A DNA stretch of 64,000 bases from Nitrospiria bacterium (GTDB lineage: Bacteria > Nitrospirota > Nitrospiria > JACQBZ01), in NCBI GenBank assembly GCA_035498035.1, contig DATKAN010000026.1, positions 104,621-168,620 on the forward strand, in the 5' to 3' direction. A program made the translations under genes and the position numbers. This document shows positions 46,600 through 53,738 of the stretch, in pieces; positions within the stretch are counted from its first letter, which is position 1, and each line of letters begins with the position of its first letter. The notes under the pieces are model-generated. The model was not told the origin of the DNA, did no database searches, and was given only the letters and a program-made list of their open reading frames with translations.

Positions 46600-47109
46600 A
46601 TGTTTAGAATCATCAGAAAAAGTTTGAAGACCGAAAAGGCGACCGGACGTTATCCGGCGCCGACTAAACCCGGTCCGGAAGTCTCGGAGGCGGTTCGGAA
46701 CAAGGCCTCGGTGTTCGGTCGCTCTCTTACGATTCGTGAAGTGGACACGGGTTCCTGCAACGGCTGCGAGATGGAGATGAACGCGCTGATGAACCCCGTT
46801 TATGACGCCGAGCGCTTCGGGATCCATATCGCGGCCTCGCCCCGCCATGCCGATGCGCTCGTGGTGACCGGTCCCGTCACGGTGAATATGGAAAGGGCCC
46901 TGAAGGATGTCCATGCCGCGACGCCGGATCCCAAGTTGGTGATCGCGTTGGGGGACTGCGCGTGCGATTGCGGGATGTTCAAGGGAAGTTATGCCGTGAC
47001 CGGTCCCGTCGAGCGGCATATCCCGGTCGATGTCAAGATTTCCGGTTGTCCGCCCCGCCCCTCCGAGATCCTCGACGCCTTGCTGAAGATTCAGGGGCGT
47101 AAGACATAA
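46600..47109 (+). CDS. hyfI: HyfI-like (NuoB-type) iron-sulfur subunit
   Basis: A 169-residue small subunit. The four cysteines of the N2-like 4Fe-4S cluster are present: Cys53 and Cys56 (GSCNGCEME), Cys120 (LGDCACDCG) and Cys150 (SGCPPRPSE). It therefore can pass electrons to the modified large subunit. AGAGGAGG lies 5 nt upstream of the ATG. It is the last gene of the seven-gene operon; a NuoI/HyfH-type polyferredoxin gene, normally next to it, is absent. Confidence 0.94.
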   Translation: MFRIIRKSLKTEKATGRYPAPTKPGPEVSEAVRNKASVFGRSLTIREVDTGSCNGCEMEMNALMNPVYDAERFGIHIAASPRHADALVVTGPVTVNMERALKDVHAATPDPKLVIALGDCACDCGMFKGSYAVTGPVERHIPVDVKISGCPPRPSEILDALLKIQGRKT

Positions 47110-47145
47110 CGGTCGTTCCTTCGAAATAAACCCACCGATTCGCAT

Positions 47146-47205
47146 GGGCGCATGCGTGTGTGCGCCCGGCATCCTGTCAGGGCAGACACGCAGGTCTGCC
47201 CCTAC
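47146..47205. repeat. R3 palindromic repeats downstream of hyfI
   Basis: Two hairpins: GGGCGCA (47146-47152) with TGCGCCC (47161-47167), and GGGCAGAC (47180-47187) with GTCTGCCC (47194-47201) followed by CTAC. The first could act as a transcript end structure for the operon, but it has no T run. Apart from these, the gap 47110-47343 holds no gene that I can support. Confidence 0.75.
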
Positions 47206-47343
47206 CGACCATCGGCAAATCTCGCTGTTGACAAAGATAGAGGATAGGGATATACAGGTGAGCAGGACGGAGGCAGGTCGAGGAGGGAGCGCACATACCT
47301 GTTTCATTACACTTGGGCCGGCTTCACAGTTCTGACCGGGGGG

Positions 47344-47493
47344 ATGTTCCTTGTTTTGGTCGCGACGATATGTCTTGCGCATTGGTTTCCCGACCGATAC
47401 TGGATGTTTGTTATGGTGATTATTGTCGTAACGGTGTTCGTTGTCTGGTTATCCTTCTGGGTGGATAAGCAGCTTTTGAAAAGAACAAAATGA
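47344..47493 (+). CDS. Small membrane protein (49 residues)
   Basis: A short open frame with ATG at 47344 that ends in a TGA overlapping the next start codon (ATGA at 47490). The product is MFLVLVATICLAHWFPD, then a 20-residue hydrophobic helix (VMVIIVVTVFVVWLSFW), then a basic tail (DKQLLKRTK). The same frame stays open upstream to about 47252 and encodes a hydrophobic stretch (HYTWAGFTVLTGG), so a non-ATG start giving two helices is possible. No family recognised. Confidence 0.55.
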   Translation: MFLVLVATICLAHWFPDRYWMFVMVIIVVTVFVVWLSFWVDKQLLKRTK

Positions 47494-48164
47494 AAATGAA
47501 AACTCTATTAAGCTGGAGCAGCGGGAAGGACAGCGCCTGGGCGCTTCATCTTCTCCGACAGCGGGACGATCTCGAGGTCGTCGGGCTTTTTACAACGGTG
47601 AATGCCGAGTTTGAGCGCGTGGCGATGCATGCGGTCCGTCTGGAGCTCCTCAAGCGACAGGCCGAGGCGGTCGGGCTCCCGCTTGAGACCTTGGACATTC
47701 CCTATCCCTGCAGCAATCACCAGTACGAATCCGTCATGAAGGATTTTGTCGATGCCTCAAAAGAAAGAGGCGTCCGCTGCATGGCCTTCGGCGATCTTTT
47801 CCTCCGGGATATCCGGTCTTACCGGGAGGATAAACTGAAGGACACCGGAATCACGCCGATTTTTCCGCTTTGGGAAATTCCTACCGATCGCCTCGCGCGT
47901 CAAATGATCTCGGAAGGACTGCGCGCCTACCTGACTTGCGTCGATCCCAAAAAATTGCCGGCCCGCTTTGCCGGCCGCGAGTTCGGGCCGGGGCTTCTGG
48001 ACGAGCTTCCGGAATCCGTCGATCCTTGCGGAGAATACGGCGAGTTTCACACCTTCGCCGTGGACGGCCCGATGTTCAAAAAGGCGGTTGAGGTTCGTGT
48101 CGGCGACGTCGTGGAGCGCGACGGCTTCGTCTTTGCCGATCTTCGTCATCGGGAGGCGCGCTGA
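47490..48164 (+). CDS. Dph6-like ATP pyrophosphatase (PP-loop protein)
   Basis: A 224-residue adenine-nucleotide alpha hydrolase of the diphthine-ammonia-ligase-like family. The PP-loop SWSSGKDSAWAL near residue 10 binds ATP and the C-terminal CGEYGEFHTFAVDGP motif (near residue 190) is diagnostic for Dph6-type proteins. Bacteria do not make diphthamide, so the bacterial family must amidate or activate another substrate, which is unknown. The start overlaps the stop of the small membrane protein by 4 nt, and the next gene starts 3 nt after its stop. Confidence 0.88.
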   Translation: MKMKTLLSWSSGKDSAWALHLLRQRDDLEVVGLFTTVNAEFERVAMHAVRLELLKRQAEAVGLPLETLDIPYPCSNHQYESVMKDFVDASKERGVRCMAFGDLFLRDIRSYREDKLKDTGITPIFPLWEIPTDRLARQMISEGLRAYLTCVDPKKLPARFAGREFGPGLLDELPESVDPCGEYGEFHTFAVDGPMFKKAVEVRVGDVVERDGFVFADLRHREAR

Positions 48165-48167
48165 CAA

Positions 48168-49133
48168 ATGATAACGACCCAAGCGCAGCATGATCCCCGC
48201 CTGGCCCGCGACCTGATCCTGGACGAGCTGTTCGATCTGACGCTCTACCAATCGCTGCGTAAGATTTCGGGGCGCGATCTTCAACCGATGCTGGACGAGC
48301 TGATCGCGATCGAGACCCAGCATCTCGCGTTCTGGCAGAAATTTTTCAACAGTGCCGTGTCCGGCCTCGATTTTCCCCGCCGGTTCCGGCTACGGCTGAT
48401 TGTCCTGGCCTGCAGGTTGTTCGGCGCCACCGCGGTGCATATGGTTCTTGAAGCGATCGAGATATACGGGGTCCGCAAGTACCTGTCCGTCTGGGAACAA
48501 TACAAGGACGGACCGCTGGGCGCCGCGGTGCGGGGAATTCTGGAAGACGAATTCAAACATGAGGATGAGATCGTCAGCCGGATGGCGGAGCGGAAGATCA
48601 ACCCGGACCGCATCCGGAACATTTTCCTGGGGTTCAACGACGGGCTGGTCGAGATTATCGGGGCGGTGAGCGGATTCTTTGCCGCTCTGGGCGCCGGGAC
48701 CCTGGTGCTGATCGCCGGGTTGACCACGGCCGTTGCGGGGTCCTTATCCATGGCGGCGGGCGCTTATGTGGCCGTCAACTCCGAAAACGAAGTGCGACGG
48801 ACGGAACGGGGCAGGGCGCGATTTCTCACCAAGGGCGGGGAATCGGAGGAGCCGGAGGATTCCTCGATCCGGTCGGCCATAATCGTCGGGGGCAGCTATT
48901 TCGCCGGCGCGGCCATTCCGATTCTGCCGGTGCTGTTCGGGGCGAAGACCGCAATGGTCCCGGTATTTTCCGGCGGGGTCGCGGCCATACTGGTCTCGAT
49001 GATCCTTGCGTTCCTGTCCGGAATGGACGTCCGGAAGCGCATCATGATGAATCTGGCCATGGTCGCCGGCGCCGTGGGGATCACCTACGGGATCGGACTC
49101 CTCGTCCGAGCCGTTTTTGGAGTCCCCGTGTAA
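48168..49133 (+). CDS. Ferritin-like / VIT1 (CCC1) family metal transporter
   Basis: A 321-residue fusion. Residues 10-145 are helical with ferritin/rubrerythrin-like spacing of acids and histidines (IAIETQHLAFWQKFF, EDEFKHEDEIVSRMAE). Residues 155-321 form a VIT1/CCC1-type domain starting NIFLGFNDGLVEIIGAVSGFF, with about five helices and a GAYVAVNSENEVRRTERGR loop. The family moves Fe2+ or Mn2+ out of the cytoplasm; the fused domain probably senses or binds metal. It is cotranscribed with the Dph6-like gene. Confidence 0.9.
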   Translation: MITTQAQHDPRLARDLILDELFDLTLYQSLRKISGRDLQPMLDELIAIETQHLAFWQKFFNSAVSGLDFPRRFRLRLIVLACRLFGATAVHMVLEAIEIYGVRKYLSVWEQYKDGPLGAAVRGILEDEFKHEDEIVSRMAERKINPDRIRNIFLGFNDGLVEIIGAVSGFFAALGAGTLVLIAGLTTAVAGSLSMAAGAYVAVNSENEVRRTERGRARFLTKGGESEEPEDSSIRSAIIVGGSYFAGAAIPILPVLFGAKTAMVPVFSGGVAAILVSMILAFLSGMDVRKRIMMNLAMVAGAVGITYGIGLLVRAVFGVPV

Positions 49134-49181
49134 GGCCGGTTCCCTCCGGAAGGTCATGGAATAAAACGCGTTGTCATCACC

Positions 49182-49328
49182 ATGTCCCTGCTGTTCGATT
49201 TTCTGGATCGGCAAAAAATCAAGCCCATGATTGCCGGGCGCATCCCGTTGATTGAGGCTGCCCGCGCGCACGCGCTTCTTGAAAGGGGAGAGGGGGCGGG
49301 TAAACTGGTCCTTATTTGTAATGCGTAG
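49182..49328 (+). pseudogene. C-terminal remnant of a zinc-type alcohol dehydrogenase/quinone oxidoreductase
   Basis: A 48-codon open frame whose product (FLDRQKIKPMIAGRIPL, EAARAHALLERGEG, GKLVLI) closely resembles the last 40 residues of medium-chain dehydrogenases: the KIKPVID-PL-EAAEAH-GKIVL pattern. The rest of the roughly 330-residue enzyme is absent; the upstream gene ends 48 nt before. The end overlaps the bactofilin 3' end convergently. Probably a relic of a deleted gene. Confidence 0.65.
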
Positions 49329-49788
49329 CGACGGGAACGTTCTCTTCCCGCCAGGCGGCGGAACGGGGGTCTTTCTTTTCCGAAAGTTTGACCGCGGGGG
49401 TGGCATTCGCGCCGCCCAGCATTTTGGAGTTCCCGTTAAATTGACAGCCTTCTTCGATGGACAGGGAAGGCGTGGAGATGTCGGCGTTCACGACCGCGGT
49501 CTTGAGGAGTTGCACTTTTTGACGACCCGTAATTTTCCCTTCCACGTTTCCTCCGACGATTACCGTATCCCCTTCGATCTCGGTTGAAACGGCCGAGCCC
49601 TCCCCCAGCAACAAGGTTCCCTTGGCTAATATCTTCCCTTCCACTTTTCCATCGATCCGGCCGGTCCCTTCGAAACTGAGAGTCCCTTTGAACTCCATGT
49701 TCTTGCCCATATAAATCGTCATGTCCGCCGAATCTTTTTGTGCGCCGGTTCCGCTCCCATTTCCGTTCCCATTTCCGTTTCCGAACAT
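49312..49788 (-). CDS. Bactofilin family cytoskeletal protein
   Basis: A 158-residue polymer-forming protein. An unusual Gly/Asn-rich N-terminus (MFGNGNGNGNGSGTG) is followed by the right-handed beta-helix core with regular repeats (MEFKGTLSFEGTGRIDGKVEG, LLLGEGSAVSTEIEGDTVIVGG, VVNADISTPSLSIEEG). Bactofilins form filaments that position envelope enzymes and shape cells. The end is disordered and charged (SEKKDPRSAAWREEN). It is monocistronic. Confidence 0.94.
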   Translation of the reverse strand: MFGNGNGNGNGSGTGAQKDSADMTIYMGKNMEFKGTLSFEGTGRIDGKVEGKILAKGTLLLGEGSAVSTEIEGDTVIVGGNVEGKITGRQKVQLLKTAVVNADISTPSLSIEEGCQFNGNSKMLGGANATPAVKLSEKKDPRSAAWREENVPVATHYK

Positions 49789-49911
49789 TGCACGGGCCTC
49801 CTTATGATTTATGAAGAGTCATTCGCTATGTTCAAGTATAGCCCAGGCCCCGGAATTGTCAAAAAGACAGCCGGAGCGACCGCTTTTGAGCGATCTCACG
49901 GACTTCTTTGT

Positions 49912-51204
49912 TTAGGGCGAGACCCGGATTTTGATCCTTGAAAGGACGGTCTGGCGAGGGTCGGGCCTGCGGCGGGCTTCTTCCAGCAAGGATCGGCTGT
50001 CGGGCCGCAACAGCTGCTCGAAACTGACCCGGCCGTTGGTGAAGACCAGTACGGGCCTGTTCCAGTCCACGAAATCCGCGGGAAGCAGAATGCTGTATTG
50101 AATTACGTTCTCGGCGGTCACAAAGATGGTGTTCCCGGACACCCGGGCTTTGAGCCTGGCATAGGCGCCGCGTTGGAGCCGCCGACTCTCCTCCGGTTGA
50201 TGTTCCGAGGCCCAGAAGGAAGCGGCCGCGGGATCGATTTCGTCGATTCGGACCCAGGCGTCCCGGCCGGGATGATCCCGGTCGCGGACCACCGACAGTT
50301 CGCGGGGTTCCGCGGCCCGCCGTTGAGTCTTCAGCCAGGCCAGAAGGTCCGGAAGCTCTTCCTTCGGAAAGTAATGGCCGCCGGCCATCGGATGAACGCG
50401 GTCGTGCTCGCGGTAGACCACGGGGGAATCGCTTCGCTTCAGGTACGCCGCCACGTCCCGGCTGTACTGGACCGGCATCACCTGGTCCTTCGATCCGTGG
50501 ATGATGTAGAAGGGTGTGTTTTTCGCATTATCGAGAAGCGGGAACAACGCGGCGGGAAACGCGCCGGCCATGGGGACCAGCGCGGCGAAGCGGTCCGGAT
50601 GGTTCAGACCGATCAGATAGGTTCCGATGCCGCCGTTCGACATGCCGGTGAGAAAGACCCGATCGGGGTCCACGTGATACGTGCGCGATACGTCGGACAG
50701 CACCGCCAGGACCAGGGCTTCTCCCTGACGCGTCCACCACTCGGCCTCCTCCATTGTGGGACAGGCCAGCAGATAGTCTTCGCCCAACCGGGGTTGCCAA
50801 CGGTTCAGATACGTGTCTCCGTCAAAGCCGGCCCCGTGCAGACAGAGGATGAGCGGGTAGGACCGGGAAGGGTCGTAGGCGGCGGGGACGTAAAGTCCGT
50901 AGCGCATCGAATCGTCGCCCACGCGGATCGATCGGCCGGGCTGCATCCCGGTCGGGGCGGTATTTTGAAAGGAAGTTTCCAGAACGCTCCGGAGGGCCGC
51001 TTCCAGTTCGGAAACGGGTTCCTTGGAAAGGCCGGGCCAAAGGCGCTCCGCTTCCTGATCGTCGGCCCGGAGGTAAGCCGACACCTGTTTAAGAAGCCCG
51101 GGCGAGGGTTCGGCCTCATGGCGCGACGGAATGTTTTGGCAGGCGTTCATCGCGGCCGATGCCGCGATGCAGATGGCGATTCCCCATTGGCCCGATCGAC
51201 GCAT
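49912..51204 (-). CDS. Secreted alpha/beta-hydrolase esterase (CE1/polyhydroxybutyrate depolymerase-like)
   Basis: A 430-residue hydrolase with a lipoprotein-like signal (AAMNAC, Cys near residue 22). The fold starts with YPLILCLHGAGFDGDTYL near residue 115. The nucleophile elbow is GMSNGGIGTYL (Ser near residue 194), and HGSKDQVMPVQYSR and VHPMAGGHYFPKE give the Asp and His. The C-terminal 140 residues form a beta-rich module seen in peptidase/esterase proteins of this kind. The substrate is unknown (acyl or feruloyl ester). A 300-nt gap with an R1 repeat separates it from the divergent pyrE. Confidence 0.85.
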   Translation of the reverse strand: MRRSGQWGIAICIAASAAMNACQNIPSRHEAEPSPGLLKQVSAYLRADDQEAERLWPGLSKEPVSELEAALRSVLETSFQNTAPTGMQPGRSIRVGDDSMRYGLYVPAAYDPSRSYPLILCLHGAGFDGDTYLNRWQPRLGEDYLLACPTMEEAEWWTRQGEALVLAVLSDVSRTYHVDPDRVFLTGMSNGGIGTYLIGLNHPDRFAALVPMAGAFPAALFPLLDNAKNTPFYIIHGSKDQVMPVQYSRDVAAYLKRSDSPVVYREHDRVHPMAGGHYFPKEELPDLLAWLKTQRRAAEPRELSVVRDRDHPGRDAWVRIDEIDPAAASFWASEHQPEESRRLQRGAYARLKARVSGNTIFVTAENVIQYSILLPADFVDWNRPVLVFTNGRVSFEQLLRPDSRSLLEEARRRPDPRQTVLSRIKIRVSP

Positions 51205-51313
51205 ACCCGTGATCCGCTCCGCCGCTTTGATGAAACGTCGTCATATTACGTCGATGCGCGGCAAAAGTCAAAATACCGATCCCCCGTTTGCATTTTCCGT
51301 TTGCCTCAACTAT

Positions 51314-51437
51314 TATAGGGGCTTGCGTCGCCCCCTCCGCCGGCCGAGCGGCTCGACTGAGTTCGCCGAAGTCCGGATGGGACGACTCGACTGAGTTCGT
51401 CGAAGTCCTCCCCCTCTCGCTCGCCTTGCTCGCTGGA
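51314..51437 (-). repeat. R1 dispersed repeat, copy 5
   Basis: Starts TATTATAGGGGCTTGCGTCG, has two CGACTGAGTTCG modules, and ends CCTCTCGCTCGCCTTGCTCG. It occupies most of the gap between the esterase and pyrE (51205-51507). The CCCCTATAAT end faces the esterase gene, 110 nt from its start. Nothing else is supported in the gap. Confidence 0.85.
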
Positions 51438-51507
51438 CAAATGTCTGCGGGTACGCGGACCGGAGGATAAGGTCTACTACACATGGGTGAATGGTTCTTA
51501 AGGGCTT

Positions 51508-52086
51508 ATGGATAAACAGGAACGGGTCAACTTCCGCCAGCGTCTATTGACAAAACTCCGCGGCTCGTTCGTTTACAACACCGAAGCGATCTTCACGCTT
51601 TCCTCCGGAAGAAAAAGCCACTTCTACATCGACTGCAAAAAGGTCACGCTCGATTTCGAGGGGGCCTTTCTGGTGGGGCAGTTGATCCTGGACGCCATCT
51701 CGGACCTGGAAGTGGACGCAATCGGGGGAATGACGCTCGGGGCCGATCCGATCGCCACTTCGGTTTCGGTTCTGAGTTACGGAGAGCCCCGTGCGATTCC
51801 GGCCTTCATCATACGGAAGGAACCCAAGCCCTTCGACCAGTCGGAGGGTCCCATGGCCTACATCGAAGGGCATCTTCCCCCGGGGGCGCGCGTCGTGGTG
51901 GTGGACGATGTCCTCACCGCCGGTCGGGCCACCGAGCGGACGATCAACGTCTTAAAAGGGGCCGGGTGCACGGTCGTGAAGGTCATCGCCCTGATCGATC
52001 GAAAGGAAGGCGGGCGTCAACACCTGGAGGACCTGGGTTATACCGTCGATAGCCTCTTCACGGTCGAGGATTTATTGAAGGCATGA
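51508..52086 (+). CDS. pyrE: Orotate phosphoribosyltransferase
   Basis: Converts orotate and PRPP to OMP in pyrimidine synthesis. The 192 residues fit the family. Substrate-binding segments are FTLSSGRKSHFYID near residue 30, IGGMTLGADPIA, and the PRPP loop VVVVDDVLTAGRAT (near residue 130). No strong Shine-Dalgarno sequence precedes the ATG (AAGGGC at some distance). The downstream gene is 95 nt away with an R2 repeat between. Confidence 0.95.
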   Translation: MDKQERVNFRQRLLTKLRGSFVYNTEAIFTLSSGRKSHFYIDCKKVTLDFEGAFLVGQLILDAISDLEVDAIGGMTLGADPIATSVSVLSYGEPRAIPAFIIRKEPKPFDQSEGPMAYIEGHLPPGARVVVVDDVLTAGRATERTINVLKGAGCTVVKVIALIDRKEGGRQHLEDLGYTVDSLFTVEDLLKA

Positions 52087-52093
52087 AACAAGC

Positions 52094-52165
52094 CGGTTCG
52101 CGGCTCTGCCGCGAGAGGCGCGGGGTTTGGGGGCATCGGAGGACCCTTCTCGACCTAATCCGCAC
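52094..52165. repeat. R2-type dispersed repeat, copy 3
   Basis: Plus strand GCGCGGGGTTTGGGGGCATC (52107-52126) is the reverse complement of the copy 1 core. It is preceded by a CGCGGCTCTGCCGCG hairpin (52097-52111) and followed by GCACGGGCCCCC. It ends about 15 nt before the next start codon. Confidence 0.6.
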
Positions 52166-52180
52166 GGGCCCCCAATTATT

Positions 52181-52834
52181 ATGGTCCAAAAAATCAGGAA
52201 GAAGATAAAAAAAGGGCCCAAGGCCCCGCACGCGGTTCCGCTCGCGGTCGTCATGACGGCCCTGTACGGTTTTCAGCGCGAGGGGCGGGATTTCCGCCGG
52301 CCGTTTGAAGACCCCGCCAGGCTCCGAGCCGCGTTGCGGCTTCAAATTGAACAGGAAATCATCCCGGCCGATCGCGTCCTCTCGTTCAAGGAATATCTGG
52401 AATGGGGGCTCAAAAGCTCTCCCGGCCGGCTGGCGGAGATGTTTTCGCGCCCCGGCTCCATTCCCATGGGACCGTCGTCGGAAGAGGAGGATCCCGGGCC
52501 GCGGCCGCGACTGGGGATTCTGCCCATCATCGCCGTGGTCAAGGGGATGCAGCTCGAGACCTTCGGCGAGAGGATCGGGCGTGAGTGGTCCGAGGTGGCC
52601 CGGGTCGCGTTTCAAAACAGCGTCTACCCGGCTTTCAATCTGATCGCGGGTTACGATCTCCTTCTTTACACGCCCTTCCATCATGCGCGCGACATCAACC
52701 GTGCGATCGCGACGATCGACCAGATGACGGAGGAGGCCTTTCACCAGGCCGGTCGTCCTTACCCCGGCCCGTTTGATCCCCTGCCCGGGGAAATCCTGTC
52801 CCGCATCCCTGTTCAGGAACCGCTCATCTCATAG
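52181..52834 (+). CDS. Hypothetical protein
   Basis: Not recognised. Using the ATG at 52181 (MVQKIRKKIKKG) the product has 217 residues. The longer frame upstream runs into the R2 repeat and is not credible. The N-terminus is very basic (about 8 Lys/Arg in 12 residues). The rest is soluble and helical, with a Pro/Glu-rich central segment (MGPSSEEEDPGPRPR) and the amphipathic stretch RIGREWSEVARVAFQNSVYP. No signal peptide, no membrane helix and no known catalytic motif are seen. Confidence 0.7.
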   Translation: MVQKIRKKIKKGPKAPHAVPLAVVMTALYGFQREGRDFRRPFEDPARLRAALRLQIEQEIIPADRVLSFKEYLEWGLKSSPGRLAEMFSRPGSIPMGPSSEEEDPGPRPRLGILPIIAVVKGMQLETFGERIGREWSEVARVAFQNSVYPAFNLIAGYDLLLYTPFHHARDINRAIATIDQMTEEAFHQAGRPYPGPFDPLPGEILSRIPVQEPLIS

Positions 52835-52869
52835 GAAGCTGTTCCTCGGACACGGGAATGAAACAAGAC

Positions 52870-52899
52870 CTGACGCCGACGATCCGTGTGTGTTAGAAT
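52870..52899 (+). promoter_or_regulatory. Possible promoter for the glutaredoxin-NUDIX pair
   Basis: CTGACG at 52870-52875 and TAGAAT at 52894-52899 with an 18-nt spacer, about 40 nt before the GTG start. Confidence 0.4.
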
Positions 52900-52940
52900 A
52901 GATACCACATTGATGGGGAATTAAAAAAAGGAGTTTTTAA

Positions 52941-53180
52941 GTGTCGACCGTTCAGATTTACACAACAAAATTTTGCGGTTCCTGCGTCCGGGCCAAGCGC
53001 TTGCTCGAGCAGGAAGGGATCCGCTACGAGGAGATCGACATCTCGGATACCCCCGAGGTCCGGGAGGATCTGGTTGAAAAGACCGGGGAGTGGACCGTCC
53101 CCCAGATCTTTGTGGACGGAAAATACATCGGTCAGGACGATGAGCTGTACGATCTGATTCGAAACGGCGGATTAAAGTGA
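52941..53180 (+). CDS. Glutaredoxin
   Basis: A 79-residue thioredoxin-fold protein using glutathione or a similar thiol. The active site is CGSC (residues 12-15), a variant of the usual CPYC. The cis-proline loop TVPQIFVDGKYIG and the C-terminal GG motif are present. The start is GTG with AAAGGAG 7 nt upstream. The stop overlaps the possible GTG start of the NUDIX gene, so the two are probably coexpressed. GrxC-like by length. Confidence 0.94.
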   Translation: MSTVQIYTTKFCGSCVRAKRLLEQEGIRYEEIDISDTPEVREDLVEKTGEWTVPQIFVDGKYIGQDDELYDLIRNGGLK

Positions 53181-53188
53181 GGCGTCGA

Positions 53189-53731
53189 ATGTCCCTCGAG
53201 GAAACCTTGCTCCGTACGAAAACGGTTTATAACGGAAAATACGTCAAGGCCGAGGAACGAATCGTCCGGCTTCCCGACGGACGGGAGGCGGTGCGGGAGA
53301 TCGTGCGGCCGCCCGATGCGGTCGGGGTGCTGCCGATCGCCGAGGACGGCACGGTCCATCTGGTCCGCCAGTACCGTCAGGCGATCGGGAGGGTGATCCT
53401 CGAGATCCCGGCCGGGATCATCAATCCCGGAGAGTCCAAGGAAGAGACCGGGCGACGGGAATGCGAGGAGGAGACCGGCGTTCGACCGGCCAAGATGGAA
53501 TGGCTCTTCCAGTATTATCACTCGGTCGGATTCTCAACCGGGACCATCGAAATTTATCTCGGGAGGGAGCTCTCGGAAGCGTCGTCCCATCTTCCGGATG
53601 ACGGCGAGTTTATCGAGCGGGTGCGCATGCCGTTTGACGACCTGTACCGCCTGGCCGTGGACGGCCAGATTGTGGACAGCAAGACCTTGTTGGCCGTTTT
53701 GTGGTATCAGCACCGCATCAGGAAAGTCTGA
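53189..53731 (+). CDS. NUDIX hydrolase (ADP-ribose pyrophosphatase-like)
   Basis: A 180-residue NUDIX enzyme that probably splits ADP-ribose or a related nucleoside diphosphate sugar. The NUDIX box GIINPGESKEETGRRECEEE, then TGV, fits the consensus. LVRQYRQAIGRVILEIPAG in front of it and the loop FSTGTIEIYLGREL are typical of the ADPRase/NudF group. I preferred ATG 53189, with GAGG upstream; a GTG at 53177 overlaps the glutaredoxin stop and is an alternative. Confidence 0.93.
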   Translation: MSLEETLLRTKTVYNGKYVKAEERIVRLPDGREAVREIVRPPDAVGVLPIAEDGTVHLVRQYRQAIGRVILEIPAGIINPGESKEETGRRECEEETGVRPAKMEWLFQYYHSVGFSTGTIEIYLGRELSEASSHLPDDGEFIERVRMPFDDLYRLAVDGQIVDSKTLLAVLWYQHRIRKV

Positions 53732-53738
53732 AAACAGA

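Noticed and set aside
38119..47109. Active NiFe hydrogenase-4 or formate hydrogenlyase
   Set aside because: The large subunit lacks all four nickel-ligand cysteines, and no formate dehydrogenase or hyp genes are present.
41837..51437. CRISPR array hypothesis for the repeated CGACTGAGCTCG modules
   Set aside because: Modules occur at most twice per site, have no regular spacers, and no cas genes are present.
51205..51507. Open frames across the R1 repeat before pyrE
   Set aside because: Their codons come from the dispersed repeat and they lack start signals; similar frames appear in every R1 copy.
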